Positions 6,314 to 12,908 of a stretch of 13,320 nucleotides of DNA are shown piece after piece. The notes below the pieces were generated by a model that saw only the letters and a list, made by a program, of their open reading frames with translations, was not told where the DNA came from and did no database searches. Numbering within the stretch: position 1 is the stretch's first letter; each line of letters starts with the position of its first letter. The position numbers and the translations under genes are program-made. Source of the stretch: an uncultured Lachnospiraceae bacterium (GTDB taxonomy: Bacteria; Bacillota; Clostridia; Lachnospirales; Lachnospiraceae); assembly GCA_934339365.1 (NCBI GenBank), contig CAKRHW010000023.1:1-13320 (forward strand), read 5' to 3'.

Positions 6314-7264
6314 TCAGTTTCCGGTATTGGAGCCAGCTTTTACGACATCCACATCATGCTTCACTGTTTCCTCTTTCACACGCTCTGTGACCACCTCACA
6401 AGCCTTTTCATAGGCAAGGTCTACCGCTTCCTCAACAACTACATTTACATCCTCTATCTTCATCATAAGACCATCTAAGACAGCTTGTTTCTTATCAATG
6501 CGCTTTTGTTGGTTCATGATAATAAAATCCTGCTTTTCCAGATAGCTTGCACCACCAAAGACCGGTTCAACATCTATATCCAGTCCATGTTTCTGACAGA
6601 TGCTGATAAACAACTTTCTGCACTCTTCATCAAAGACCATCTTACGGTTATTGTATTTCCCCTTTTTCTCATTCGGTTTCGGGAGTTCAAACCCCAATTC
6701 TTCCAATGCCTTATCCTGTTGGGGACATAATTCTCCATACTGGTTCAATGCGTCAAAAACGTGCCTTTCATGGATATGCGGAGTAGCTTCATCAAGGTGC
6801 AAAGCCCAGTCCAAAATATGGACGTGAGAACCATATCGCTTATTAAATTCCTCAAAATATTCTGCACTAATCTGAGCAAGTACATCGGCTAAAACTGTTC
6901 CGTCAATGTTTCCAAGCTGTAATAAAGTCTCTTCCGGACACGTTTTGTTATTTTCAAGAATACCATCAATCGTTTTTACACGGTCATAGTGCCTTGCCTT
7001 TCGATTTCTTTCGTTCTGTCCTTCCACATGATCTGAATATTTTTCAACATAATATGCCTTCTCCACTTCGGTAAAAGTAAATCTTGCTCTTTCGTTTTCA
7101 TCATTTGGCAGACTATAACCCTGATAGCAGTCCCAATAGACATTGAATTTCGTCCTCTCTGCGTCAATATGCTCACTGTTCTCAACATCAAATCTGCGGT
7201 CATTATGTTTGGCATCATAAGTCCCATGCTTTCCCGACCTTCCATTATGTCTTGTTGCTTTCAT
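6314..7264 (-). CDS. Pre/Mob (MobV-like) plasmid recombination protein
   Basis: This 316-residue protein has the histidine signature of the Mob_Pre family, HLDEATPHIH (residues 156-165), in the context ILDWALHLDEATPHIHERHVFD. The N-terminal KATRHNGRSGKHGTYDAKHNDRRF and ERTKFNVYWDCYQGY are typical of a Clostridia branch found next to mobC-relaxase modules. The C-terminus (from ~255) is helical and charged. The start ATG is preceded by GGAAGGAAGAG. The stop lies 42 bases before the mobC start, so the three mob genes form one operon. Typical Pre/Mob proteins nick a cognate oriT. Whether this one is a second relaxase or an accessory factor cannot be told from sequence; the protein is shorter than classical Pre (about 400 residues or more). 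Confidence 0.72.
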   Translation of the reverse strand: MKATRHNGRSGKHGTYDAKHNDRRFDVENSEHIDAERTKFNVYWDCYQGYSLPNDENERARFTFTEVEKAYYVEKYSDHVEGQNERNRKARHYDRVKTIDGILENNKTCPEETLLQLGNIDGTVLADVLAQISAEYFEEFNKRYGSHVHILDWALHLDEATPHIHERHVFDALNQYGELCPQQDKALEELGFELPKPNEKKGKYNNRKMVFDEECRKLFISICQKHGLDIDVEPVFGGASYLEKQDFIIMNQQKRIDKKQAVLDGLMMKIEDVNVVVEEAVDLAYEKACEVVTERVKEETVKHDVDVVKAGSNTGN

Positions 7265-7294
7265 TCAACTCTTCCTTCCTTTCTTTTTTTCTAC

Positions 7295-7328
7295 AAAAAA
7301 AGACCAAGTAAATCTCTCTACTCAGTCT
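7295..7328 (-). terminator. Terminator-like hairpin just before the Pre/Mob gene
   Basis: On the minus strand AGACTGAGTA pairs with TACTTGGTCT (10 pairs including two G-U) around an 8-base loop, followed directly by seven Ts. It lies about 25 bases upstream of the ribosome binding site of the 6314-7264 gene. That position, inside the leader of the gene it precedes, suggests attenuation rather than simple termination. Confidence 0.6.
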
Positions 7329-7457
7329 GTTAATAATAACAATATTTAGTTTTTCCCGAAGGGATTTGCAACGAAGTTGCTTAATCTTGTGAAGTTCTGC
7401 TACAAGCAATACCCAGTACTTAATCAGATCGTCACCCTCCGCCTGGTTAATGGCATT

Positions 7458-7504
7458 AAAAAAGCGCCAGACCCATGACCTCAATTGAAGTCATAAGCTG
7501 ACGC
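7458..7504 (-). terminator. Strong intrinsic terminator in the mob leader
   Basis: On the minus strand GCGTCAG...CTGGCGC closes an outer stem and ATGACTTCAA/TTGAGGTCAT an inner stem (20-base near-palindrome at 7475-7494, one mismatched pair), followed by TTTTTTAA. It is the most convincing terminator in this part of the window and lies in the path of any transcript from the region at 7583-7611 into the mob genes. Confidence 0.8.
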
Positions 7505-7577
7505 TTAAATATGCCGGTATTCTTTTGCAAAAGAAATGGGCTTGGCGTTTAGGTTTGATGTCCTATCGCTTTGCCCA
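7458..7577 (-). ncRNA. Structured leader or small RNA ending in a terminator
   Basis: The ~120 bases between the putative promoter and the terminator can fold into three consecutive hairpins. The first (7576-7538) is GGGC-GCG-TAGG pairing with CCTA-CGC-GCCC with internal loops. The second is the perfect palindrome TTCTTTTGCAAAAGAA (7520-7535). The third is the terminator stem. No convincing coding sequence starts here. I do not recognise it as a known RNA family. It could be an independent small RNA or an attenuating leader for the mob operon. Confidence 0.4.
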
Positions 7578-7582
7578 TTGTA

Positions 7583-7611
7583 AATATAACACAGCCAAAA
7601 TCATTTAAAAA
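7583..7611 (-). promoter_or_regulatory. Possible weak promoter of the mob leader
   Basis: TATATT (7588-7583) could serve as a -10, with a start near 7577 where the structured leader begins. The matching -35 position reads TTTTTA, far from consensus. A promoter with a poor -35 directly downstream of a phased repeat array (7622-7667) fits activator-dependent transcription, but this is inferred from layout only. Confidence 0.35.
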
Positions 7612-7621
7612 TAGAAGTTTC

Positions 7622-7667
7622 ATGACCTGTTATGACATGATGTGACAGTTCGTGACAAGTTAGGACA
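7622..7667 (-). repeat. Five 10-bp-phased TGTCA-type repeats
   Basis: On the plus strand TGAC begins at 7623, 7633, 7643 and 7653, and GGAC at 7663, each exactly 10 bases apart; the units are TGACCTGTTA, TGACATGATG, TGACAGTTCG, TGACAAGTTA and GGACATTAAT. On the minus strand the core is (A/T/G)TGTCA. One-helical-turn spacing places every core on the same face of the DNA. The array ends about 10 bases upstream of the poor -35 of the mob leader, consistent with an activator or oriT-binding array. Confidence 0.7.
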
Positions 7668-8453
7668 TTAATCAAAAAGACCTTGTGAATCAAAGTATTT
7701 CCATAATTCTTCCATGTATTCGGAATTGCTAATTGCTATCGCTCTGCTAGCAATATTATCAGTAGCTGTTCTTACTATTTCCTCTGGCTCAAGCGAACTA
7801 TAGAAAGAAATCCTTCCATCTCTAACATAAACATCATTAAGAAAGTGAAGGTTTAGAAAATCTTCAAAAGTATCTATCTTTCCAAAATAAGTCGCATACA
7901 TTTTTTTATATAATGAAAAAGAGTCATTGACTGTTTTGAGGAATCGATCCATATAATCCTGCATTCCACCATCTGATGAAAACCAATCACAATACCCTTT
8001 ACAATATTCATCATCCAACTTCCGGCCAACAACCATAGGTAAAATCCAAAAATTTGCAAGACAATGATATTGATAGTAATACTCTTGTAAGTAATTAGGC
8101 CATTCCGATATTTTCGTTCGTTGTTTATTACTCTTCCCAGCCTCAGGCACTTTGTTAGCAATCGTATTAAAACTATTCATAGTATCGCCAGCAAACTCAT
8201 TATTAGAAAGTGCTTCTGCTCCGTTGAGTATTGGATTGCTCAAAAAGTCATTATACAGAATTTCATAAAAGCCAATTGCAAAATCGGACATATCAGGATC
8301 AAGACCGATAGGGTAATTCTTATAAGGATAATAACTCTGAGTGGTTTCTATACCTTTTCCTGCTTTTTTTATCTTTACACCAGTCATACCACTATAACCA
8401 ATTACGTTTATTGGCATTAGCAGTATCTCTTCAACTTGCTTTTTCTTATCCAT
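7668..8453 (-). CDS. Unknown 261-residue protein, last gene of an xre operon
   Basis: I do not recognise the family with confidence. The protein is soluble-looking, rich in Tyr, Phe and Asp. It has a conserved-looking central stretch YHCLANFWILPMVVGRKLDD (about residues 129-148) and an aromatic C-terminal half (YCDWFSSDGG, FLNLHFLNDVYVRDGR). There is no signal peptide or membrane segment. The start ATG lies 8 bases after the stop of the upstream membrane peptide, with only a weak TAGGA site, so translation is likely coupled. Its position as effector-sized cargo behind a tightly repressed promoter would fit an accessory or defence function, but nothing in the sequence proves one. Confidence 0.75.
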   Translation of the reverse strand: MDKKKQVEEILLMPINVIGYSGMTGVKIKKAGKGIETTQSYYPYKNYPIGLDPDMSDFAIGFYEILYNDFLSNPILNGAEALSNNEFAGDTMNSFNTIANKVPEAGKSNKQRTKISEWPNYLQEYYYQYHCLANFWILPMVVGRKLDDEYCKGYCDWFSSDGGMQDYMDRFLKTVNDSFSLYKKMYATYFGKIDTFEDFLNLHFLNDVYVRDGRISFYSSLEPEEIVRTATDNIASRAIAISNSEYMEELWKYFDSQGLFD

Positions 8454-8461
8454 ATTTATTC

Positions 8462-8629
8462 TTATATCCTACTAAGCGCTCCTTTTACAAAGAGTATTCC
8501 TTCCTCCCCAAGCTTAGTTATTACAGCAGGAACTGCACCAAATATAACTACACCCAACGTTAATACAATCTGGATAAAAAATACGATTACTCTTACCGGT
8601 GCCATCAAAATCGCTTTAAGTGTTCTCAT
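8462..8629 (-). CDS. 55-residue membrane peptide between xre and the unknown gene
   Basis: A short frame of 55 residues begins MRTLKAILMAPVRVIVFF and continues IQIVLTLGVVIFGAVPAV to ILFVKGALSRI. A hydrophobic stretch (about residues 11-37) is long enough for one membrane span, with a basic residue before it. The ATG overlaps the TAA of the upstream xre gene as TAATG, so it is translationally coupled, and it ends 8 bases before the 261-residue gene. Size, hydrophobicity and repressed operon position resemble small membrane toxins or membrane anchors. Function is unknown. Confidence 0.72.
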   Translation of the reverse strand: MRTLKAILMAPVRVIVFFIQIVLTLGVVIFGAVPAVITKLGEEGILFVKGALSRI

Positions 8630-8901
8630 TATATGTTCCCCCTTTCCTTTTCAATCATTACCTTATAGGCAACGAGTCTAAGAACATATTCAGGGACCTG
8701 AGAATTACCGAGTTCCCAATCCTGCATCGTTCGATAAGGTATTCCGAGCCATGCAGCGAACTCTTTTCGATTCATACCGGTCTTGTTTCTTACCATTACA
8801 AAAGCAGATGCAAGCATTCTCTTCTTTCTGGCTTCATCTTGCTCTGCCTTACTCTCATCTTCAACAATGATTCCGTTTACTATATACTCTAAGTCTTTCA
8901 T
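8629..8901 (-). CDS. XRE-family repressor with paired operators
   Basis: This 90-residue protein has a C-terminal helix-turn-helix: KTGMNRKEFAAWLGIPYRTM, then QDWELGNSQVPEYVLRLVAYKV, the pattern seen in antitoxin-like XRE proteins. The first ~30 residues are acidic and extended (VEDESKAEQDEARKKR). The start ATG has AGGAGGT 6 bases upstream. A consensus promoter overlapped by two near-identical palindromes lies directly upstream, so negative autoregulation of the three-gene operon is likely. Confidence 0.88.
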   Translation of the reverse strand: MKDLEYIVNGIIVEDESKAEQDEARKKRMLASAFVMVRNKTGMNRKEFAAWLGIPYRTMQDWELGNSQVPEYVLRLVAYKVMIEKERGNI

Positions 8902-8914
8902 CTTGCACCTCCTG

Positions 8915-8931
8915 TATACGGATTTCGTATA
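8915..8931. promoter_or_regulatory. Operator O2, adjacent to the Shine-Dalgarno
   Basis: TATACGGATTTCGTATA is an inverted repeat (TATACG/CGTATA) lying at about +5 to +21 of the predicted transcript and 1 base from AGGAGGT. It differs from O1 at two of 17 positions. Likely bound by the adjacent XRE protein. Confidence 0.75.
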
Positions 8932-8942
8932 TACCTACCTTT

Positions 8943-8971
8943 ATTATATACACGGATTCCGTATACGTCAA
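8943..8971 (-). promoter_or_regulatory. Sigma-A promoter with operator O1 as its spacer
   Basis: On the minus strand TTGACG (8971-8966), a 17-base spacer and a perfect TATAAT (8948-8943). The spacer (8949-8965) is itself operator O1, TACACGGATTCCGTATA on the plus strand, with ACGGA/TCCGT arms. A protein bound there would sit exactly between the hexamers and block polymerase. Confidence 0.87.
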
Positions 8972-8992
8972 CGAAAATGCAAAAGGAATCAC

Positions 8993-9169
8993 CTATTCAT
9001 CATCATCGTCATCCCATGAAGAAACCATATGTAATTCACCCGAGTCCATGTCCATAGCCATGTTATCACCCATACGCATCATCATATGCCCCTCAGAGTC
9101 CATTGCCATATTGTCAGATGTAGTAAAACAAAGATCTCCGTCTTCCATATCCATAAAACTCTTACACAT
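8993..9169 (-). CDS. 58-residue Met/Asp-rich repeat protein
   Basis: This small protein has 13 Met and 13 Asp in 58 residues and ends in five Asp and a Glu. It contains three imperfect repeats: MDMEDGDLCFTTS (6-18), MAMDSEGHMMMRMG (21-34) and MAMDMDSGELHMVSS (37-51). The common pattern is M-x-M-D/E-x-x-G-x-L/M-x-F/M, an alternation typical of beta hairpins. DNMAMD is encoded by different codons in its two copies, so the repeat is kept at the protein level. GGAGG for this gene lies within the last codons of the XRE/ankyrin-like gene, only 3 bases separate stop and start, and the two must be co-translated. Function unknown; metal binding (Met, Asp, His, Cys) is a guess. Confidence 0.8.
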   Translation of the reverse strand: MCKSFMDMEDGDLCFTTSDNMAMDSEGHMMMRMGDNMAMDMDSGELHMVSSWDDDDDE

Positions 9170-9172
9170 AAA

Positions 9173-10396
9173 TCAAACCTCCTTGTAAACAAAATTCTTA
9201 ACCTGGTTATATGAACGGTTAACATCTTCAATCAAAGATTTAATATATTCATCCTTAGATGAAGCACTTACTCGTACAACAGTCGAGAATATTCCCTGGA
9301 AGTTCCCTGCTGAATTTATCCCCGAATGAAAGCACACTGTATCATTCTCTTCGTAAAAATGAAAATCCTGCATTATTCCTTCTATAATAGTTTTTTCATC
9401 CATATACTGTCGAATACCAGAAAATGAATCTTCAGCAGCTTTGCCAATCTTTTTTAGTTCCTTTAAAACATCTTGGTTATGTTTTAAGGCATTCTTTAAC
9501 ATAGTTGCCGTAGCTTTTCTATCGGCCTTAACTGCCATATCAAGCAGCTTTCCTAAATAAGGGAAAGTCAATCTACACAAAGCTTTCCTATTAGTCTCTA
9601 TCTCAAATTCCGAAGAAAAGTATACCAATACCTCATCCGAAGCCCTGGCAACCTGATCCATAAACTGCTGATTGTAATACTTCTTAACATCCAAAGCTGT
9701 ACCATAAAAATAAGAAGCTTCATATAGTGAAGGAATTTCTCTTGCCTTTGCTTCATCAAGAATCTCATAATCTTTATTCTCTAAAGCCAAAGCTATTATG
9801 TTTGTTCTCAAACTATCATTTTGCTTCATCTTATATTCGAGCAAATCATAGTCAAAAGGCGGCCTTCTTTCTATTGTTATTCCGGAACCAAAAGAACCCC
9901 AATACTTCTGCTGATCCTCATCTATTAAATAAATATAACCATTATCAATCAAATACTTAAGGAAGCCGTAATTACCAAACTCAATCGCATAATCAATAAC
10001 AGTCTTTCCGTACTCATCCTCATTTAGAATTAGTTTATCCGGTCTCCCAATATATTTCTTCCAAATCTTTTTATCATTGGAAAAAGCTACAGAATAATTT
10101 GTCGTCCTAGTAGGTGCTGGCTTGGCTACCTTTCCGGCACTGAGAATACTATCAACGGATACCTCCAATAACTCTGAGAGAATTGGCAAGTCATTAATCT
10201 GTATTCCCTTTCCGATTTTTTTCATCTGACATATTTTGTTTGCTACACATTGAATTTCATCCGAGGCTGGCTCTTCATCTATCCCATCTCTTAACTTTAT
10301 ATACTCAATTGCAAACTGACGATCCGCACCATACTTTCTAGCAATCAGCTTTCCAATATATTCACCTATTTTGCTGCTTTCCTCTGTTCTATACAT
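9173..10396 (-). CDS. XRE-like N-terminus with ankyrin-like region, 407 residues
   Basis: The N-terminal ~90 residues resemble a degenerate XRE regulator domain ending in the usual ISDLPxLSELLxVSxDxIL-like stretch (here NDLPILSELLEVSVDSIL). An ankyrin-like unit follows (NEDEYGKTVIDYAIEFGNYG, then FLKYLIDNGYIYLI), and then a long helical region to the C-terminus. I chose the ATG at 10396, with GGAGG about 9 bases upstream; the longer frame to 10438 starts without one. The architecture is common in Clostridia accessory DNA but has no established function known to me. It is coupled to the Met/Asp-rich small protein downstream, which suggests they work together, for example as sensor-regulator and ligand-binding partner (speculative). 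Confidence 0.8.
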   Translation of the reverse strand: MYRTEESSKIGEYIGKLIARKYGADRQFAIEYIKLRDGIDEEPASDEIQCVANKICQMKKIGKGIQINDLPILSELLEVSVDSILSAGKVAKPAPTRTTNYSVAFSNDKKIWKKYIGRPDKLILNEDEYGKTVIDYAIEFGNYGFLKYLIDNGYIYLIDEDQQKYWGSFGSGITIERRPPFDYDLLEYKMKQNDSLRTNIIALALENKDYEILDEAKAREIPSLYEASYFYGTALDVKKYYNQQFMDQVARASDEVLVYFSSEFEIETNRKALCRLTFPYLGKLLDMAVKADRKATATMLKNALKHNQDVLKELKKIGKAAEDSFSGIRQYMDEKTIIEGIMQDFHFYEENDTVCFHSGINSAGNFQGIFSTVVRVSASSKDEYIKSLIEDVNRSYNQVKNFVYKEV

Positions 10397-10430
10397 CGAA
10401 AGACACCTCCATATCACTTGCTTGATATAA

Positions 10431-10526
10431 GCATACACTCAGCATATAATCTCGTATATAACAAATAAGCATATGCGTAATGCATATGCTTATTCTATCA
10501 CATTTTGGTATATGTTTTTAGCATAT
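10431..10526. promoter_or_regulatory. Operator-like region with five GCATAY motifs and a perfect palindrome
   Basis: AATAAGCATATGC and GCATATGCTTATT form a perfect 13-bp inverted repeat around GTAAT (10464-10494). GCATAC/GCATAT recurs at 10431, 10442, 10469, 10482 and 10521. The region lies between the stop of the 10529-10864 xre gene and the start of the XRE/ankyrin-like gene. It could be an operator for either regulator. The hairpin could also terminate the upstream gene, but its A/T-rich stem and lack of a clean U tract argue against that. No clear -35/-10 pair could be placed. Confidence 0.55.
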
Positions 10527-10528
10527 AT

Positions 10529-10864
10529 TTATATTGTGCCATTGATTCTTTGCTTGATTACCCAAACTACATCTTCCTTGTCTCTATCCGATAGCTGATC
10601 AAATAATTTTAGGAAAGAACCATACCGATTACATAGAATCTGCTCTTCTTTTTCCTCAACATAGTTTTCTAGGATGAACTCCCTTACGTCCGTTTTATAA
10701 AGTTTAGCCATATTCAATAAATCATCAACCGAAACCGGATGCTGATTGTTTTCAAATGACCTTAAAGTTCGGTCTGTAATACCTAACGCTTTTGCTGCTT
10801 CTTCTTGTGACAGATTAGCATTAATCCTTGCCTCTTTTATCATTTTTGCTGTAAAACTCGACAT
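10529..10864 (-). CDS. XRE-family transcriptional regulator
   Basis: This 111-residue protein has a canonical Cro/C1 helix-turn-helix: AKMIKEARINANLSQEEAAK, then ALGITDRTLRSFENNQHPVS, then LLNMAKLYKTDVREFI, covering residues ~6-66. A short helical tail (SDRDKEDVVWVIKQRI) probably dimerises. The start ATG has AAGGAGG 7-8 bases upstream. It stands between the serine recombinase and the XRE/ankyrin-like gene. Likely a regulator of element functions; target unknown. Confidence 0.9.
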   Translation of the reverse strand: MSSFTAKMIKEARINANLSQEEAAKALGITDRTLRSFENNQHPVSVDDLLNMAKLYKTDVREFILENYVEEKEEQILCNRYGSFLKLFDQLSDRDKEDVVWVIKQRINGTI

Positions 10865-10918
10865 TTTTTAAACCTCCTTCAACCGGAAACATGCTTCCGC
10901 TTTTGCCCCAAACGCAAA

Positions 10919-10960
10919 AAGCGCTCGGGGAATTTTCTTGTTAAAATACCTCGAACGCTT
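10919..10960 (-). terminator. Terminator-like hairpin upstream of the xre gene
   Basis: On the minus strand AAGCGTTCGAGG...TATTTT pairs with AAAATTCCCCGAGCGCTT (18-base arms, two mismatches and one G-U), followed by TTTTTGCG. It lies about 55 bases before the xre start, in the leader. Either it is a second terminator behind the recombinase gene or an attenuator of the xre gene. Confidence 0.5.
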
Positions 10961-11024
10961 CAAAAAAATGCAAACAACAGATTCAGATATACTAATCCGT
11001 TTATAGCACCTTATATTCTTTGAT

Positions 11025-11060
11025 AAAAAAATATAGGGAGTCTTTAACAGACTCCCTATA
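11025..11060 (-). terminator. Intrinsic terminator of the serine recombinase gene
   Basis: On the minus strand TATAGGGAGTCT pairs perfectly with AGACTCCCTATA (12 bp, 5-base loop), followed by seven Ts. The stem includes the recombinase stop codon TAG (11058-11056). Confidence 0.92.
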
Positions 11061-12861
11061 CTAGAAATAGCTTAAATTCAAGCTTTTCTGGGAACCGGAA
11101 GGCACGGTGTTCGCCATAATATAGCTTTCCGCTCTTCCTCATGAAATCCTTTGGGATCTCAAATGTTCCTAAAAAACATGTTGGCTCAATTAACGTGCCT
11201 CGGCGATAGCTGCCTGTGCTGCCATTGCCAGTTGTAGGACTCTCGATCAGGCTAACTGTTGGATCATTTTTTCGACCCTCGACCTGTAATTTCAAGTCAT
11301 CATCGACTATATTCAATTTCCATACAAAACAGTCTGGATATACGATTATTTCCTTTACAAAAGCATCTATCACTTCTTCAGGTATGCTATGTGTTGAGAA
11401 ATTAAAATTCTGTTCCAACCCATACTTTAATACCTGTAAGCGTTGATCATATTCTTCATCCGAAACTTCTTCGTCTATCTGATATGACTGTAGCATTTTC
11501 TGCCACTTTTCTTTTTCCTCAAACAAGCTCTTTTTCTTCTCGTCGAATTTTGCTTTGTCGATTTCCCCTGCCATTCTCATATCAACCAGATTATCGAATT
11601 TCTTATCTATAATCGCAATCTTTCGCTGCGTTTCTTCTATCTCACTTTGAAAATCAATATCCCTATCATCTTTAAAGTGTTCTTCCAGCATTTCATTTGC
11701 GATTTCTATAATTCCATTTCTGTCTTGCCAAAACTTCTGAAAGATTATATCTGCCATTGCCCCCAATTTCCATCCCGGAACCATCGGTGTATCACAGATA
11801 CCTTCTAAATCAAGTCCTTTCTTTTTTCGAGTGGCAATACTTCCAGTTCTCACCTGTGAATAGCATTGATAACAATACTGTGGAATGCCATTTACTCTGC
11901 GCCAAACCCGCCTATTCATAGATGCTCCACAATAGCATTTCAACTTTCTGCACCAAACATCATTGGCTTTATGCTTTCCCCTGCGTCCTCTATTATTAAC
12001 AGAAAATGATTTAGAATCAAGCATTTTTCTTACTTTTTCAAATTCTTCTTTAGTAACAATAGGCTCATGTGAACCTTCTACTGCAATTTGCTCTACTTCT
12101 CCCCAATTCTTAACCTTCTTTTGCTCCAGATAATCCGGAACGTATTCTTTCCTATATAATATAATTCCACAATAAAATGGATTATTCAATATCCTACTTA
12201 TATAAGATGAATACCAATGTGTCAATCCAGTTGAAGTCTTTCTCCCTGCCGCTTCAAGTGCGAATTGAATTTTTCGCATTCCCATACCATCTAAATACAT
12301 ATCATAAATCATGCGAACAGTTTTGGCTTGCTCTTCGTTAATGATAAAATCTTTTCCTACTTTATCATACCCCAAAATATTTCCATTTCCATATATAACA
12401 CCATTTTGGAAGGAAATCTTCTGCCCCGCCTTTACTCGAACTGATGTTTTTTTACTCTCGTTCTGAGCAAGTGTTGCCATAATAGTCAATCGAAGCTCGC
12501 CATCCTCATCATTCATTGTCCAAATATTGTCTTCAGTAAAATATACTTCTACACCATATTTTTTCAACGTTCTTGTCTGTTGTAACGTATCAACAGTATT
12601 TCTGGCAAAACGAGAAACCTCTCTGGTAACAATGAGATCAAATGCTCCATTTTTAGCATCTTCCATCATTTCGAGGAAACTCTGTCTTTTATTAACGGAT
12701 GTTCCAGTAATACCTTCATCAATGTATCTCTTGTATAATTTCCATTCAGGATGATATTGGAATAAATTATCGTAATACTGCACTTGGTTTTCCAAAGCTG
12801 ATATTTGTGCTTCATGCTCAGTAGACACTCGTGCATATATTGCAACTAATCTCTCCTTCAT
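11056..12861 (-). CDS. Large serine recombinase
   Basis: This 601-residue serine integrase would excise or integrate the surrounding element between attachment sites. The N-terminal resolvase domain (1-150) starts AIYARVSTEHEAQ, with catalytic S13 and R11, and R84/R87 in VSRFARN. The recombinase domain (~160-280) contains GNILGYDK, SSYISRILNNPFYCGII and EGSHEPIVTKEEF. A zinc ribbon follows with CYCG and CYQCY cysteines (~310-335), then a coiled coil (~395-450, EETQRKIAIIDKKFDNLVDM) and a C-terminal tail. Start ATG with AGAGGAG about 6 bases upstream. Length and domain order are those of transposon recombinases such as TndX, so the gene looks intact. It follows a SHOCT-like small gene by 47 bases. 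No attachment site is identifiable in the window. Confidence 0.96.
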   Translation of the reverse strand: MKERLVAIYARVSTEHEAQISALENQVQYYDNLFQYHPEWKLYKRYIDEGITGTSVNKRQSFLEMMEDAKNGAFDLIVTREVSRFARNTVDTLQQTRTLKKYGVEVYFTEDNIWTMNDEDGELRLTIMATLAQNESKKTSVRVKAGQKISFQNGVIYGNGNILGYDKVGKDFIINEEQAKTVRMIYDMYLDGMGMRKIQFALEAAGRKTSTGLTHWYSSYISRILNNPFYCGIILYRKEYVPDYLEQKKVKNWGEVEQIAVEGSHEPIVTKEEFEKVRKMLDSKSFSVNNRGRRGKHKANDVWCRKLKCYCGASMNRRVWRRVNGIPQYCYQCYSQVRTGSIATRKKKGLDLEGICDTPMVPGWKLGAMADIIFQKFWQDRNGIIEIANEMLEEHFKDDRDIDFQSEIEETQRKIAIIDKKFDNLVDMRMAGEIDKAKFDEKKKSLFEEKEKWQKMLQSYQIDEEVSDEEYDQRLQVLKYGLEQNFNFSTHSIPEEVIDAFVKEIIVYPDCFVWKLNIVDDDLKLQVEGRKNDPTVSLIESPTTGNGSTGSYRRGTLIEPTCFLGTFEIPKDFMRKSGKLYYGEHRAFRFPEKLEFKLFLV

Positions 12862-12908
12862 CGTATTCTCCTCTTTTATTTTTCCTACATTGTTTCTACG
12901 TTTTTATA

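Noticed and set aside
7245..7484. 79-codon minus-strand frame (MRSWVWRFF...) before the Pre/Mob gene
   Set aside because: Its ATG lies inside the terminator stem, it has no ribosome binding site, it crosses two terminators and overlaps the start of the Pre/Mob gene.
7622..7667. CRISPR-like array
   Set aside because: The unit is only 10 bases with a 4-5-base core, far too short for repeats and spacers; no cas genes are present.
10464..10494. Terminator at the large palindrome
   Set aside because: The stem is A/T-rich and is not followed by a proper T run on either strand; an operator fits better.
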